DNA of 64,000 nucleotides from Nonomuraea fuscirosea (lineage in GTDB: Bacteria > Actinomycetota > Actinomycetes > Streptosporangiales > Streptosporangiaceae), in assembly GCF_003001935.1 (NCBI RefSeq), contig NZ_PVNG01000001.1, positions 62,001-126,000 on the forward strand. Direction: 5' to 3'. The notes under the pieces are model-generated. The model did no database searches. It was given only the letters and a program-made list of their open reading frames with translations, and was not told the DNA's origin. Below are positions 23,957 through 31,886 of the stretch, in pieces. Each line of letters opens with the position of its first letter. Position 1 is the first letter of the stretch. A program made the position numbers and the translations under genes.

Positions 23957-25213
23957 GTGGCGAACTTCGCCGAGCGGCTCGATCTCGCGCTGACCAAGCG
24001 CGGCTTCACCGGCGCGCAGGTGGCCTCCGCCCTGACGGAGGCCGGCATCCCGATCACCCGCGCCTACGTCAGCCAGCTGCGCACGGGCAAGCAGACCAAC
24101 CCGACGCTCCAGGTGCTGCGAGCCCTGGCCACCTGCCTTCAGGTGAGCGTCGGCTGGCTGGTCGGCGACGACTTCCTCGAGTCGGGCTCGGTCGAGGACC
24201 TGCAACTGCGCGCCGCGACCATCGGGCTGTCCGCCTCCGGCCTGTCGGAGGGCTCACTCGCCGTGCTGCGCGGCGTGGTCGAGCTGGCCCGCAAGGCCGA
24301 GGGGCTGCCCGAGGAGCCCGAGCCCACGTCCGACATCCCCGAGGCGGTCGCGCCGCTGAGCGGGCCGCAGCGCCGGGCGCTCGGCAAGCGGCTGCACGGC
24401 CTGCGCCTGACCGCCGGGCTCTCCGTCGAGCAGGTGGAGACCGCGGTCGGCAAGGGCGCGGCGGCGATCCCCGCCATCGAGGAGGGTCGCATCGCGCCCG
24501 CGCCGATCACCGTCGAGCGCCTGCTGACCGTCTACGGCGTCTCCGTCCCGCCCATCCGCGAATACGTGCTCGCCCTGGCCAGGGGCGAGCGCGAGGCCGC
24601 CTGGTACGACGCCCAGTCGGTGCCGGTCTGGCTGGCCACCGGCTACGCGCTCGAACAGCGGGCCACCGTGATCCGCACCTACCACAGCCAGTTCGTCCCG
24701 CCGCTGCTGCAGACCGAGGAGTACGCCAGGGCCGCCATCACCGTGGCCGGCCCGGCGACGCTCGGGCAGCAGACGGTCGAAGAGGCGCTCGCCCTCGTGC
24801 TGGCCCGCCAGGAGGCCGTGGCCCGCGACAGCGGCGTGGTGGTGTGGGCGGTGATCGACGAGAGCGTGCTGACGCGCTCGATCGTCGGGCTGCACGTCCA
24901 GCTGCGCCAGCTGGAGGTGCTGATCGAGCACGCCAAGCGGCCCAACGTCTCGCTGCACGTGGTGCCGATGGAGGATCCCGCGTACGTGCCGCGCACCGGC
25001 CCGTTCACCCTCTGGCGCTTCGCCGAGGCGTTCGAGCCCGACGTCGCCTGCGCCCACGGCATCGAGTCCGACACGCTGCTCACGGACTCGGCCGCGGTCG
25101 AGGCCTACCACCAGGCCTTCACCAAGCTGTCGGTGACTACGACCACCCGCGACGAGACGTTCGAGATGCTCAACCACCATCGCGAAAGGCTTTCGCGTTC
25201 ACTGGGGAAATGA
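23957..25213 (+). CDS. XRE-family regulator with two HTH regions and DUF5753 C-terminus
   Basis: 418-aa protein. Residues about 3-72 are a clear XRE helix-turn-helix (FAERLDLALTKRGFTGAQVA, ITRAYVSQLRTGKQTNPTL, SVGWLVGDD). A second HTH-like region (about 140-195, ALGKRLHGLRLTAGLSVEQV) is joined to the DUF5753 domain (about 205-415), recognisable by AAWYDAQSVPVW, YHSQFVPPLLQTEEYARA and VIDESVL. Proteins with this tail (Scr1 class) often sit beside small DUF397 partners; none is seen here. Start: GTG at 23957 behind TAGGAGG, since the upstream part of the longer frame does not look like protein. Probable regulator of itself and the divergent five-gene run. Confidence 0.9.
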   Translation: MANFAERLDLALTKRGFTGAQVASALTEAGIPITRAYVSQLRTGKQTNPTLQVLRALATCLQVSVGWLVGDDFLESGSVEDLQLRAATIGLSASGLSEGSLAVLRGVVELARKAEGLPEEPEPTSDIPEAVAPLSGPQRRALGKRLHGLRLTAGLSVEQVETAVGKGAAAIPAIEEGRIAPAPITVERLLTVYGVSVPPIREYVLALARGEREAAWYDAQSVPVWLATGYALEQRATVIRTYHSQFVPPLLQTEEYARAAITVAGPATLGQQTVEEALALVLARQEAVARDSGVVVWAVIDESVLTRSIVGLHVQLRQLEVLIEHAKRPNVSLHVVPMEDPAYVPRTGPFTLWRFAEAFEPDVACAHGIESDTLLTDSAAVEAYHQAFTKLSVTTTTRDETFEMLNHHRERLSRSLGK

Positions 25214-25260
25214 TCTGCTTCCCGCTTGGGAGATCATTTATGCGTCGGAATGGTGACGCA
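25211..25260 (+). terminator. Hairpins after the XRE gene
   Basis: An interrupted stem TGATC...TCCC-GCTT-GGGA-GATCA (25211-25236), then TTTA, starts at the stop codon. A second 6-bp stem, TGCGTC/GACGCA, covers 25241-25260. The rest of the gap to 25,395 is AT-rich and should carry the promoter of the methyltransferase gene. Confidence 0.5.
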
Positions 25261-25395
25261 CATATACCCAAAACTAATGGCTTTTCCGGTTGTCTTTCCC
25301 CGTGTAGCGAGGATCATATGGTCTGGGTCATCGAGTGGGGTCCGAAAGGACAACTTTTCCCGAGATAGTGGGCGAGGGGAAAGGGGCAACACTCA

Positions 25396-26229
25396 ATGCG
25401 TCAGCGTGCCATCCGAAACTTGGCGAAGCTGGACATGACCCAAGCGAGGATCACCAGGATTCTCGACGCCGCCGCAGGTGGGAAGAACCATTTCACGGCG
25501 GATCGAGACGCCGTGCGCCGTTACGACCTGGCCGCACCCGTCACGACGACGGCCGCACGGGCCGTGCTCCATTATCTGTGCCGTGTGGTCCGTCATCTGG
25601 CGGGCGAAGGTGTGGACCAGTTCGTCATCGTCGGGAGTGGCGTCCCGAGCGGCCTGCCACCGGGCGGGCAGTTGCACGACGTGGCCCGTGACGCGCTGCG
25701 CGTCTCGGCGCCCCGCGTGGTCTATGTGGAGAACGACCCGATGGTGCTCGCCGGAGCGCGGGCGACGATCGAGCCGATCACCGATCTCGTACGTGTCGTC
25801 GAGGGCGACATCCGTGAGATCGACGAATTGCTCGACGACCGGGTCCTGCAGACGTTCCTCGACTGGGACCGGCCCGTGGCCGTCTTGCTGCTCTCGACGC
25901 ACAGCCTGAACGACGACGAGTACTTCCATTACGTGATCAAACGGATCAGGCAGGCGGTTCGGGAAGGCAGTTACCTGTCGTTGCTGCAGACCACGTTCGA
26001 CGCCATTCCGCCGGAACTGCTGTCCGCCGTGCACGACCTGCTGGCGATGACGCTTCCCGGTCACGCGATTCGTACCAGGGAGGAGGTGGAGGCGCTGCTC
26101 CACGGTCTCGTGCTGGTGGACCCGGGGTTGGTGTGGATTCCGGATTGGCGGCCCGACGGCCAGGACGTCGAAGGTGCGGAACAACCGGGCGCGTCCGGCG
26201 GCTACGGCGCCGTGGCGCGGATTCCCTGA
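25396..26229 (+). CDS. SAM-dependent methyltransferase, DUF574 (PF04672) type
   Basis: 277-aa protein. ARITRILDAAAGGKNHFTAD matches the family opening (x-R-V-Y-D-y-x-L-G-G-K-D-x-F-x-A-D). VIVGSGVPSGLPPGGQLHDV and RVVYVENDPMVLAGARA are the SAM-binding glycine motif and acidic strand, and the STHSLNDDEYFHYVIKRIR region corresponds to the usual LHHI-type active area. These proteins are numerous in actinomycetes and their substrates are mostly unknown. ATG at 25396; upstream GAGGGGAAAGGGG is a loose ribosome site. It is probably transcribed separately from the XRE gene. Confidence 0.85.
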   Translation: MRQRAIRNLAKLDMTQARITRILDAAAGGKNHFTADRDAVRRYDLAAPVTTTAARAVLHYLCRVVRHLAGEGVDQFVIVGSGVPSGLPPGGQLHDVARDALRVSAPRVVYVENDPMVLAGARATIEPITDLVRVVEGDIREIDELLDDRVLQTFLDWDRPVAVLLLSTHSLNDDEYFHYVIKRIRQAVREGSYLSLLQTTFDAIPPELLSAVHDLLAMTLPGHAIRTREEVEALLHGLVLVDPGLVWIPDWRPDGQDVEGAEQPGASGGYGAVARIP

Positions 26230-26289
26230 GCCCGCCGCGCGAGGGCCGGGTCGGCCGGCTCGGCACGGTCGTCCGGCGCGCCGGACACG

Positions 26290-26352
26290 GGATGCCCGGT
26301 CGCGGGAAGCCCGGTAGTGGGGGGCTCAGCCACAGGATGCCCGGTCGTGGGA
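26290..26352. repeat. Two 18-bp direct repeats downstream of the methyltransferase
   Basis: GGATGCCCGGTCG(C/T)GGGA occurs at 26290-26307 and 26335-26352, within the short gap before the convergent DUF4253 gene stop. No hairpin or known element is evident; possibly a short local duplication. Confidence 0.5.
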
Positions 26353-26355
26353 GGT

Positions 26356-27174
26356 TCAGTCCCACCAGAACGACCAGGCGTGCGCCCCGATGATCTGCTC
26401 GGCGTAGCTCTGCAGGTCGCCGGGTCCCTGAACGACGTTGTCCGGGCAGAACGTCCAGTGCTCGGCCGCCACCTGTAACGCGTGCTCGGCATCGACCGGC
26501 GGCGCCGCCACGCTCAGATCGAGGGTGTTGAACCCGACGCCCACCACCCGCGCCCCGAACCGGTCCTCCCAGCTGCGCACCACGGCCGCCATCGGCACCA
26601 TCCACTCGTTGTGGTGCAGCGCCCCCTGCCAGCCCATGATCGTCAGCGCGTCCGCGCTCCTGCCCGCGGCGACCAGGCCGAGCGGCATCCCCTTGACCGC
26701 CAGCTCGCCCGCCAGCCAGTCGGCGACCGCCTCGGGGTCCGCCTTCAGCACGCCGGGGGCCGCCGGTCCCGGGCAGATCGCGCCGTACGGCTCCAGCTCC
26801 TCCAGCGCGTCCTGCGGCATCTGGGCCACCCACTCCTGCCACACCTCGGTCATGAACCCCTCGGCGGTGAAGTGTTCGATCTGACGGGGATCGTCCGGGA
26901 TTATCTGCCCGACCCCCCACGGCTGCGCCGACTCGTCCAGCAGCAGCGGCCACAGGCCGCTGTGCGGATGCCACTCCCGCATCAGCGACCACGCGGCGGC
27001 ACTGATCGGCTCGTCGCTCATCCAGAACGCCGGCCGCGACGCCTCCCCGTGCCCGGTGTAGCCGGGGTCAGGCCAGACGACGTCACCGGGAGGCAGCTCC
27101 ACGGGCAGCCGCCGCCCCTCGCCTCCGTCGGCGAACAGCTGGCACAGCTCACGTGGCAGCCGGAGATCGCTCAT
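26356..27174 (-). CDS. DUF4253 domain protein
   Basis: 272-aa soluble protein. The C-terminal half carries the DUF4253 pattern: GARVVGVGFNTLDLSVAAPP, AAEHWTFCPDNVVQGPGDLQ and a terminal WSFWWD. The N-terminal half has the variable region with REWHPHSGLWPLLLD. Family members are widespread in actinomycetes, often as single genes or near toxin-immunity loci, and have no proven function. The start at 27174 is reasonable although the ribosome site is weak. Convergent with the methyltransferase gene and divergent from the next HAD gene. Confidence 0.82.
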   Translation of the reverse strand: MSDLRLPRELCQLFADGGEGRRLPVELPPGDVVWPDPGYTGHGEASRPAFWMSDEPISAAAWSLMREWHPHSGLWPLLLDESAQPWGVGQIIPDDPRQIEHFTAEGFMTEVWQEWVAQMPQDALEELEPYGAICPGPAAPGVLKADPEAVADWLAGELAVKGMPLGLVAAGRSADALTIMGWQGALHHNEWMVPMAAVVRSWEDRFGARVVGVGFNTLDLSVAAPPVDAEHALQVAAEHWTFCPDNVVQGPGDLQSYAEQIIGAHAWSFWWD

Positions 27175-27283
27175 GCCCTACCGTTCCGATACCGAACCCT
27201 GTCTCGGAGATGGTAGTGCCGACGGTCGCCTCAGCACCTGTGACAGGCCCCATCACTCCCCTTACGGGGCAGAATGGTGAGCT

Positions 27284-27862
27284 GTGTTCCCCTTTGACGC
27301 GGTCCTCTCGGACCTCGACGGTGTGCTCCGCCACTTCGACCACGCGGCCCAGGCCGACATCGAGGCCCGTTACGGCCTGCCGCTGATGAAGACGGCCTTC
27401 GACCCCGAGCTGATCATGCCGCCCACGCTCGGCCAGGTCACCGAGGAGCAGTGGGCCGAGTCGATCGCCGTGGCGCTCGGCGGGGACGAGCGGGCCCGCG
27501 CGGCGGTGGCGGAGTTCATTCGGGTCGAGTTCTGGGTGGACGAGCAGGTCAGGGAGCTGCTGGCCAGGGCGCAGCAGCGCGTGCCGGTGATCATCGTGAC
27601 CAATGCCATGGACACCCTGGAGCAGCACCTCGACCGGCTGGGGCTCACCTACTTCGCCGACGACGTGGTCAGCAGTGCCAGGGTCGGCGTGGCCAAGCCC
27701 GACCCGCGCATCTACGAGATCGCGGCCGAGCGGGCGGGGGTCACGCCCGAGCGCTGCCTGTTCGTCGACGACCGGCTGCCGAACGTGGAAGCCGCCAGGA
27801 CGCTCGGAATGACCGGCGTCCACTATCGGTCATTCCACGACCTGGCGGCGGTCCTCGGCTGA
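27284..27862 (+). CDS. HAD-family hydrolase (phosphatase-like)
   Basis: 192-aa cytoplasmic enzyme of the haloacid dehalogenase superfamily, subfamily IA. Motif I is LSDLDGVLRHFD with the nucleophile Asp and acid Asp two residues on; motif II is VIIVTNAMD; motif III is the Lys in GVAKPDPRIYE; motif IV is CLFVDDRLPNVEAA. The small cap lies at about residues 20-85. It likely removes phosphate from a small metabolite. The start is GTG at 27284, right at the FPFDAVLSDLDG strand; no strong ribosome site is seen, so the message may be leaderless. Confidence 0.88.
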   Translation: MFPFDAVLSDLDGVLRHFDHAAQADIEARYGLPLMKTAFDPELIMPPTLGQVTEEQWAESIAVALGGDERARAAVAEFIRVEFWVDEQVRELLARAQQRVPVIIVTNAMDTLEQHLDRLGLTYFADDVVSSARVGVAKPDPRIYEIAAERAGVTPERCLFVDDRLPNVEAARTLGMTGVHYRSFHDLAAVLG

Positions 27863-27879
27863 CCGCACGGCCGCGGTCA
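27860..27879 (+). terminator. Small hairpin at the HAD gene stop
   Basis: TGACCGC (27860-27866) pairs perfectly with GCGGTCA (27873-27879) around a 6-base loop and includes the stop codon; a possible weak terminator before the convergent tenA gene. Confidence 0.45.
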
Positions 27880-27967
27880 CCTTCCTGGCCGCACCGCGCG
27901 GCCATGTTCGCCGGTCAGCCCGGCGTCACGTTCCGGGCCGCGCCGCCCACGGTCGTGCCGCGGCCGG

Positions 27968-28621
27968 TCAGCCCGCGTGATCGGCGGCCATGTCGAAGAA
28001 GGCGCGCTCCAGCTCCACGGCCCGGCGGAACACGCCGAGCACCTCCTGGCGCCGCTCCTCCGCCAGGCCCTCGCCCAGCCGGTCGAGCTCGCCGCGCAGG
28101 AAGCCCACCCAGGCGCGGAACTCCGCGCCCTCGTGCAGTTCGATCCACTCCCGGTGCACGAAGCGCTCGGGCAGCGGCTCACGGGCCCGCGAGGCCCAGC
28201 CCAGGTAACACCACTCGGCCACGCACAACACCGCGGCGACGAGCAGGTAGTCCTGAGAGGCGCGTACCTCGTCCATCAGTCCTCTGAACGCCGCCGTCAC
28301 CGGTTCGAGCGGGGCGTCGGTGCGCCCGCCCAGCTCGGCCAGCGCCCGGTGGAAGTACGTCTTCTCCTCGGTGGTTGCCACCTGCCCGAGGAACTTCCCG
28401 TACGGCACCCGGGCCTCGAACGTGTCGGCGGCGGCCACGGCCGCCCCGAGCAGCGCCGTGAAGGAGTCGACGAACTGGAAGTCCTGCTCCAGATAGCGCC
28501 GCAACGCGTCGTCGGGCACCGTTCCCTCGTTGATCGCCGTCGCGAACGGGTGGGTCACCACCGCCGTCCACTCGGCCTCGCACTGTCGCCTGAGCCACTC
28601 GCTGAACATTCGCTCACTCAC
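27968..28621 (-). CDS. tenA: TenA-family aminopyrimidine hydrolase (TenA_E-like)
   Basis: About 217-aa all-helical enzyme of the TenA/thiaminase II family, used in salvage of thiamin breakdown products. WTAVVTHPFATAINEGTVPDDALRRYLEQD opens the fold; FVDSFTALLGAAVAAAD, FHRALAELG and YLLVAAVLCVAEWCYLGWA follow. In the last motif a Glu (AEWCYLGW) occupies the helix that in classic TenA_C proteins carries the catalytic Cys, which suggests the TenA_E branch that acts on formylamino- or aminopyrimidines. Start ambiguous: GTG at 28621 (SERMFSEW) or ATG at 28609; neither has a strong ribosome site. No thiamin genes are adjacent. Confidence 0.85.
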   Translation of the reverse strand: MSERMFSEWLRRQCEAEWTAVVTHPFATAINEGTVPDDALRRYLEQDFQFVDSFTALLGAAVAAADTFEARVPYGKFLGQVATTEEKTYFHRALAELGGRTDAPLEPVTAAFRGLMDEVRASQDYLLVAAVLCVAEWCYLGWASRAREPLPERFVHREWIELHEGAEFRAWVGFLRGELDRLGEGLAEERRQEVLGVFRRAVELERAFFDMAADHAG

Positions 28622-28653
28622 GGCCCCGACTGTAACTCGCGTTCGCCGGGGTC

Positions 28654-28689
28654 GTTTCCGGCGCGGCTCGCGCCGGCCGCGCCGGAAAC
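28654..28689 (-). terminator. Terminator after the TIGR03118 gene
   Basis: A perfect 13-bp stem GTTTCCGGCGCGG (28654-28666) with CCGCGCCGGAAAC (28677-28689), loop of 10. It lies 80 bp downstream of the TIGR03118 protein stop on the minus strand and ahead of tenA, so it probably separates the two transcripts. Confidence 0.7.
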
Positions 28690-28770
28690 CCCGAGTGACC
28701 GCCGCCCCCGCCGTACTACGGCGAGCTGCGCTTCTCGCCTGGCCGAGGGCGGCGGCGACCGAGCGCCCTG

Positions 28771-29919
28771 TCAGTACCCGCCGTACGGATTCTGGGAGGA
28801 CGACGGGGTCTTGGGAGCGCTCGTCCGATGGCCCGACGAATGCGTCGGTCTGCTGGACGGCGTGCCCGCCGCCCCGTTGGAGCTCACCTTCGTGCCCTGC
28901 GGCGCGATCACGCCGATCAGGCCGTGCTTGGTGCCGTCGATGCCGGCGGAGAACCACAGCGAGCTCTCGCCGCCGGTGGCCGCGGTGCCGGGTTCGAGGT
29001 CCCACAGGCCGGGCAGCACGATCGCCCTGCCGTCCGAGCCGGCGATCGCGCCGAGGTGCCGGTTGCGCTTGTAGGCGTGCACGGTCCCGTCGCCGAAGTT
29101 GCCGATCAGCAGCGCGCCGGCGTACTGACGCCAGCCCTTGGGCGCGGCGGTGATGCCCCAGGGGGCGTTGAGCCCCACCCTGGAGATGCGCCCGGTCAGG
29201 CGGCCGGTGGCGTTGAAGCGGCTGACGAAGCCCTTGCCCTTGCCGAAGACCGGCTTGCCGGTGGCCGGGTCACGCAGGGCGTAGGACACCCAGACGCTGC
29301 CGTTGGCCACCGCGACGTTGTAGGCGTTGTAGCCCTCGGGCAGTGCCCGGTCCCTGAACTGCCAGCTGGCCAGGCGGATGCGCTTGAAGTCCTCGTCGAA
29401 GGCGTGGATGCGTCCGCCGGCGAAGTCCGCGGCCAGCAGGAAGGCCTCGTCGTCCTCGGTCTGGACGAGCTCCAGCCCCTTGTAGTCGGCGCCCCGGGTG
29501 AAGGCCGCGATGATCGCGTTCGCCGGGTCGACCTCCGCGTTCCATCCGGAGATGGCGCCGCTCGGGCTGGAGAAGATGAACGAGGCGGGCTTGCCCTTGA
29601 CGGTGAAGCCGTCGCCCGGGTTGAACACCTGGCCCGTCGGGGCCCCGCCCGGAATGGCCACCTCCGTCTTCTCCTTCCGGCCCGTGCCGGAGTAGACGGT
29701 GGCGCTTCCGGTGCCGGTGTTCGACACCCAGAGTGTCTTGCCCATGGCCAGGCCCCAAGGGTTGACGACCTTGGGGTCGGTGACAGGGGCTTTGCCCTTG
29801 ACGTCCGACACAAGGTTGATGACGTCGAATCGCGTCCTGGTGGTGGCGTGTGCGGGAGTGGTGAGAGTCGCTCCCAAGACGACCGCAACAGCGCAGAGTG
29901 TGATGATGCGTGGCCGCAT
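28771..29919 (-). CDS. Secreted TIGR03118-family protein
   Basis: 382-aa exported protein with a signal peptide (1-25, ending PAHA-TT). It resembles the TIGR03118 family of about 340-residue secreted beta-propeller-like proteins: INLVSDVKGKAPVTDPKVVN, PWGLAMGKTLWVSNTGTGSA, YNVAVANGSVWVSYA, NAPWGITAAPKGW and LLIGNFGDGTVHAY. These blade-like repeats recall NHL propellers. The C-terminal about 40 residues are Ser/Pro/Thr-rich and end NPYGGY, a disordered tail. Function unknown. ATG at 29919 follows AGGAGG at good spacing. Confidence 0.85.
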   Translation of the reverse strand: MRPRIITLCAVAVVLGATLTTPAHATTRTRFDVINLVSDVKGKAPVTDPKVVNPWGLAMGKTLWVSNTGTGSATVYSGTGRKEKTEVAIPGGAPTGQVFNPGDGFTVKGKPASFIFSSPSGAISGWNAEVDPANAIIAAFTRGADYKGLELVQTEDDEAFLLAADFAGGRIHAFDEDFKRIRLASWQFRDRALPEGYNAYNVAVANGSVWVSYALRDPATGKPVFGKGKGFVSRFNATGRLTGRISRVGLNAPWGITAAPKGWRQYAGALLIGNFGDGTVHAYKRNRHLGAIAGSDGRAIVLPGLWDLEPGTAATGGESSLWFSAGIDGTKHGLIGVIAPQGTKVSSNGAAGTPSSRPTHSSGHRTSAPKTPSSSQNPYGGY

Positions 29920-30038
29920 CCGAGCCTCCTAGTTAGCGCTTGTGACGGGTGATACGCGGCGGGCCGGAGGCGGGTTCAGCCGGGGCCGGAATTGGCCGGA
30001 CGGGAGTGTTCCGCGCCAGGCGGGGGAGATGCACAACC

Positions 30039-30833
30039 ATGAACGTCCTCGGCATCGACATCGGCGGCTCCGGCATCAAGGGGGCGCCGGTCGACACGAA
30101 AGCCGGTGAGCTGCTGGAAGACCGGCTGCGCATCCCGACACCCGAGCCGTCGTCGCCCGACGCCGTGGCCCATGTCGTGGCCTCGATCGTCGAGCATTTC
30201 GGCTGGAAGGGCCGCGTCGGGGTGACCTTTCCCGGAGTCGTGGCGGACGGCGTGATCAGGTCCGCCGCGAACGTGGACCGCTCGTGGATCGGCGTGGACG
30301 CCGCCGGGCTGTTCGGCGGGGCCACGGTGCTCAACGACGCCGACGCCGCGGGCCTGGCCGAAATGCGGTTCGGGGAGGGGCGGGACCGGCGCGGGGTCGT
30401 GCTGGTGCTGACGTTCGGCACGGGCATCGGCAGCGCGCTGTTCGTGGACGGCGTGCTGGTGCCCAACACCGAGCTCGGGCATCTTGAGGTGCACGGCAAG
30501 GACGCCGAGCACCGGGCGTCCGCGCGGGCCCGGGAGGAGCACGACCTGAGCTGGGAGAAGTGGGCCGGGCGGGTGCAGGAATACCTGCGGCACGTCGAGA
30601 TGCTCTTCTCGCCGTCGCTGATCGTGATCGGGGGCGGGGTCAGCAAGAAGGCCGACAAGTTCCTGCCGCACGTGCGCCTCGACACGCCGGTGGTGCCCGC
30701 GGGGCTGCAGAACGAGGCCGGCATCATCGGCGCCGCCCACGCCGCCGCCACTCCCGCGAAGACGCCCGGCCGTACGAGGGCGGCGGGCGGCGCGAAGCCG
30801 GCAGGCCGCCAGAAAGCGGCCGGCCGGACCTGA
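30039..30833 (+). CDS. ppgK: Polyphosphate glucokinase
   Basis: 264-aa ROK-type enzyme that phosphorylates glucose using polyphosphate (or ATP). LGIDIGGSGIKGAPVDT is the phosphate-binding motif, VTFPGVVADGVIRSAANVDR and VLNDADAAGLAEM the glucose site with the catalytic Asp, and VLTFGTGIGSALFVDGVLVP plus ELGHLEV the second phosphate loop, all diagnostic for PpgK. The last about 28 residues (from PAKTPGRTR) form an unusual Lys/Arg/Ala/Gly/Pro tail like that of histone H1, which could bind polyphosphate. ATG at 30039 has GGGGGAGA upstream; the longer frame to 29949 is not supported. Confidence 0.93.
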   Translation: MNVLGIDIGGSGIKGAPVDTKAGELLEDRLRIPTPEPSSPDAVAHVVASIVEHFGWKGRVGVTFPGVVADGVIRSAANVDRSWIGVDAAGLFGGATVLNDADAAGLAEMRFGEGRDRRGVVLVLTFGTGIGSALFVDGVLVPNTELGHLEVHGKDAEHRASARAREEHDLSWEKWAGRVQEYLRHVEMLFSPSLIVIGGGVSKKADKFLPHVRLDTPVVPAGLQNEAGIIGAAHAAATPAKTPGRTRAAGGAKPAGRQKAAGRT

Positions 30834-30927
30834 GCCGCGGCCGGGCCTGAGCGGCGGGCCGGCCCGATCCACGGCGCCGGCGGACGCGGTCGAGTCGCGG
30901 GCGACCGGGCTCAAGGGGCGACCCGGC

Positions 30928-31365
30928 TCAAGGGGGCGTCGACAGGGCGTCGGCCATCGCGGCGAGCTGGGTCACGAACGCCTGTGCCTGGGCCGGGTCC
31001 ATGACCGCCGTCATACGGTGTTCGATCGCCGACACGTCGGCCTTGGCCGCCGCCAGGACCCGCGCCCCCGCCTCCGTCAGGCGCGTGGGCAGCGCGCGTC
31101 CCGAGGGGGCCGTCGCGGGCCGCTCCACCAGCCCCGCCTCCTCCAGGCCGCGCAGCAGCACGTTCATCGACTGCCGGGTCACGAACACCCCGCGCGCCAG
31201 CTCCGCGTTCGACAGCCCCGGCCGCAGCCGCAGCTGCTCCAGGCACGAGTACTGCGGCGTGGTGAGTCCGTGCGGGCGCAGCGCGCCGTCCATGGTCGCC
31301 CGCAGGGCGGCCTGCGCCCGTTTGAGCTGGTAGCCGATGCTGCGGCCCAGGTCTTGTTGCATCAT
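30928..31365 (-). CDS. MarR-family transcription regulator
   Basis: 145-aa winged-helix dimer. GYQLKRAQAALRATMDGALR is the first dimerisation helix, LTTPQYSCLEQL and SNAELARGVFVTRQSMNVLL the HTH with recognition helix, and the wing is RPATAPSGRALPTRLTE. The final helices complete the dimer interface. It is divergent from the VOC gene; one palindromic operator overlaps its own start codon and a second lies in between, so it probably represses both genes. The start is one of two adjacent ATGs (31365 or 31362). Confidence 0.9.
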   Translation of the reverse strand: MMQQDLGRSIGYQLKRAQAALRATMDGALRPHGLTTPQYSCLEQLRLRPGLSNAELARGVFVTRQSMNVLLRGLEEAGLVERPATAPSGRALPTRLTEAGARVLAAAKADVSAIEHRMTAVMDPAQAQAFVTQLAAMADALSTPP

Positions 31366-31408
31366 GTCAGCATTCTGACATAAGCTTCTGGATGTCAAAG
31401 TCCTGACA
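31365..31408. promoter_or_regulatory. Two MarR-type operators
   Basis: TGTCAG-CATT-CTGACA (31365-31380) is a perfect inverted repeat and TGTCA-AAGTCC-TGACA (31393-31408) a second one of the same sequence, 28 bp apart centre to centre. One covers the marR start codon and the other the promoter region of the VOC gene. Binding by the adjacent MarR protein is inferred. Confidence 0.75.
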
Positions 31409-31424
31409 TTCAAAGGGGAGTGCC

Positions 31425-31793
31425 ATGTCCGTCACCGGAATCGACTTCGTCGCCCTGCAAGTGCGCGACCTCGCCAGGTCCGCCGAATTCTACGAGAAGC
31501 GCCTCGGCCTGAAGCGGGCCCCCGGCGGCCCGCCGAACGCCGTCGTCTTCGCCACCGAGCCGATCGCCTTCGCCGTCCGCGAACCGCTCCCTGGCGTGGA
31601 GCTGCCGGAGCGCCCGGGCACCGGCGTGGTGCTCTGGCTCGCGACGGCCGCGGCCGGGGACGCGCAGCGCCTGCACGACGACCTCAAGGCGGACGGCGTG
31701 CCGATCGTGGCGCCGCCCGCCGACAGCCCCTTCGGGCGGACGTTCAGCCTCGCCGACCCCGACGGCTACGTGATCACCATTCACGATCGCTAG
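31425..31793 (+). CDS. VOC-superfamily (glyoxalase-like) protein
   Basis: 122-aa protein with the two beta-alpha-beta-beta-beta units of the vicinal oxygen chelate fold: FVALQVRDLARSAEFYEKRLG and VVLWLATAAAGDAQRLHDDLK, ending SLADPDGYVITIHD. The usual first metal ligand (His in a H-V-A-L-x-V start) is Phe8 here, so it may not bind metal and could act as a binding or resistance protein. ATG at 31425 follows AAAGGGGAG. Its divergent MarR neighbour suggests induction by a small toxic compound. Confidence 0.85.
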   Translation: MSVTGIDFVALQVRDLARSAEFYEKRLGLKRAPGGPPNAVVFATEPIAFAVREPLPGVELPERPGTGVVLWLATAAAGDAQRLHDDLKADGVPIVAPPADSPFGRTFSLADPDGYVITIHDR

Positions 31794-31886
31794 ACTCGGC
31801 GATATTGAGGTGCGAGCGGCCGGTCCCGTGGGGCACCATGGGCGGTTGGCTCCGGGGACACGGAGCTCAAATATCCTGAAAGCAGT

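Noticed and set aside
23957..26229. DUF397 partner for the XRE/DUF5753 protein
   Set aside because: No small frame with the DUF397 pattern (W-R-K-S-S-x-S) is found beside it.
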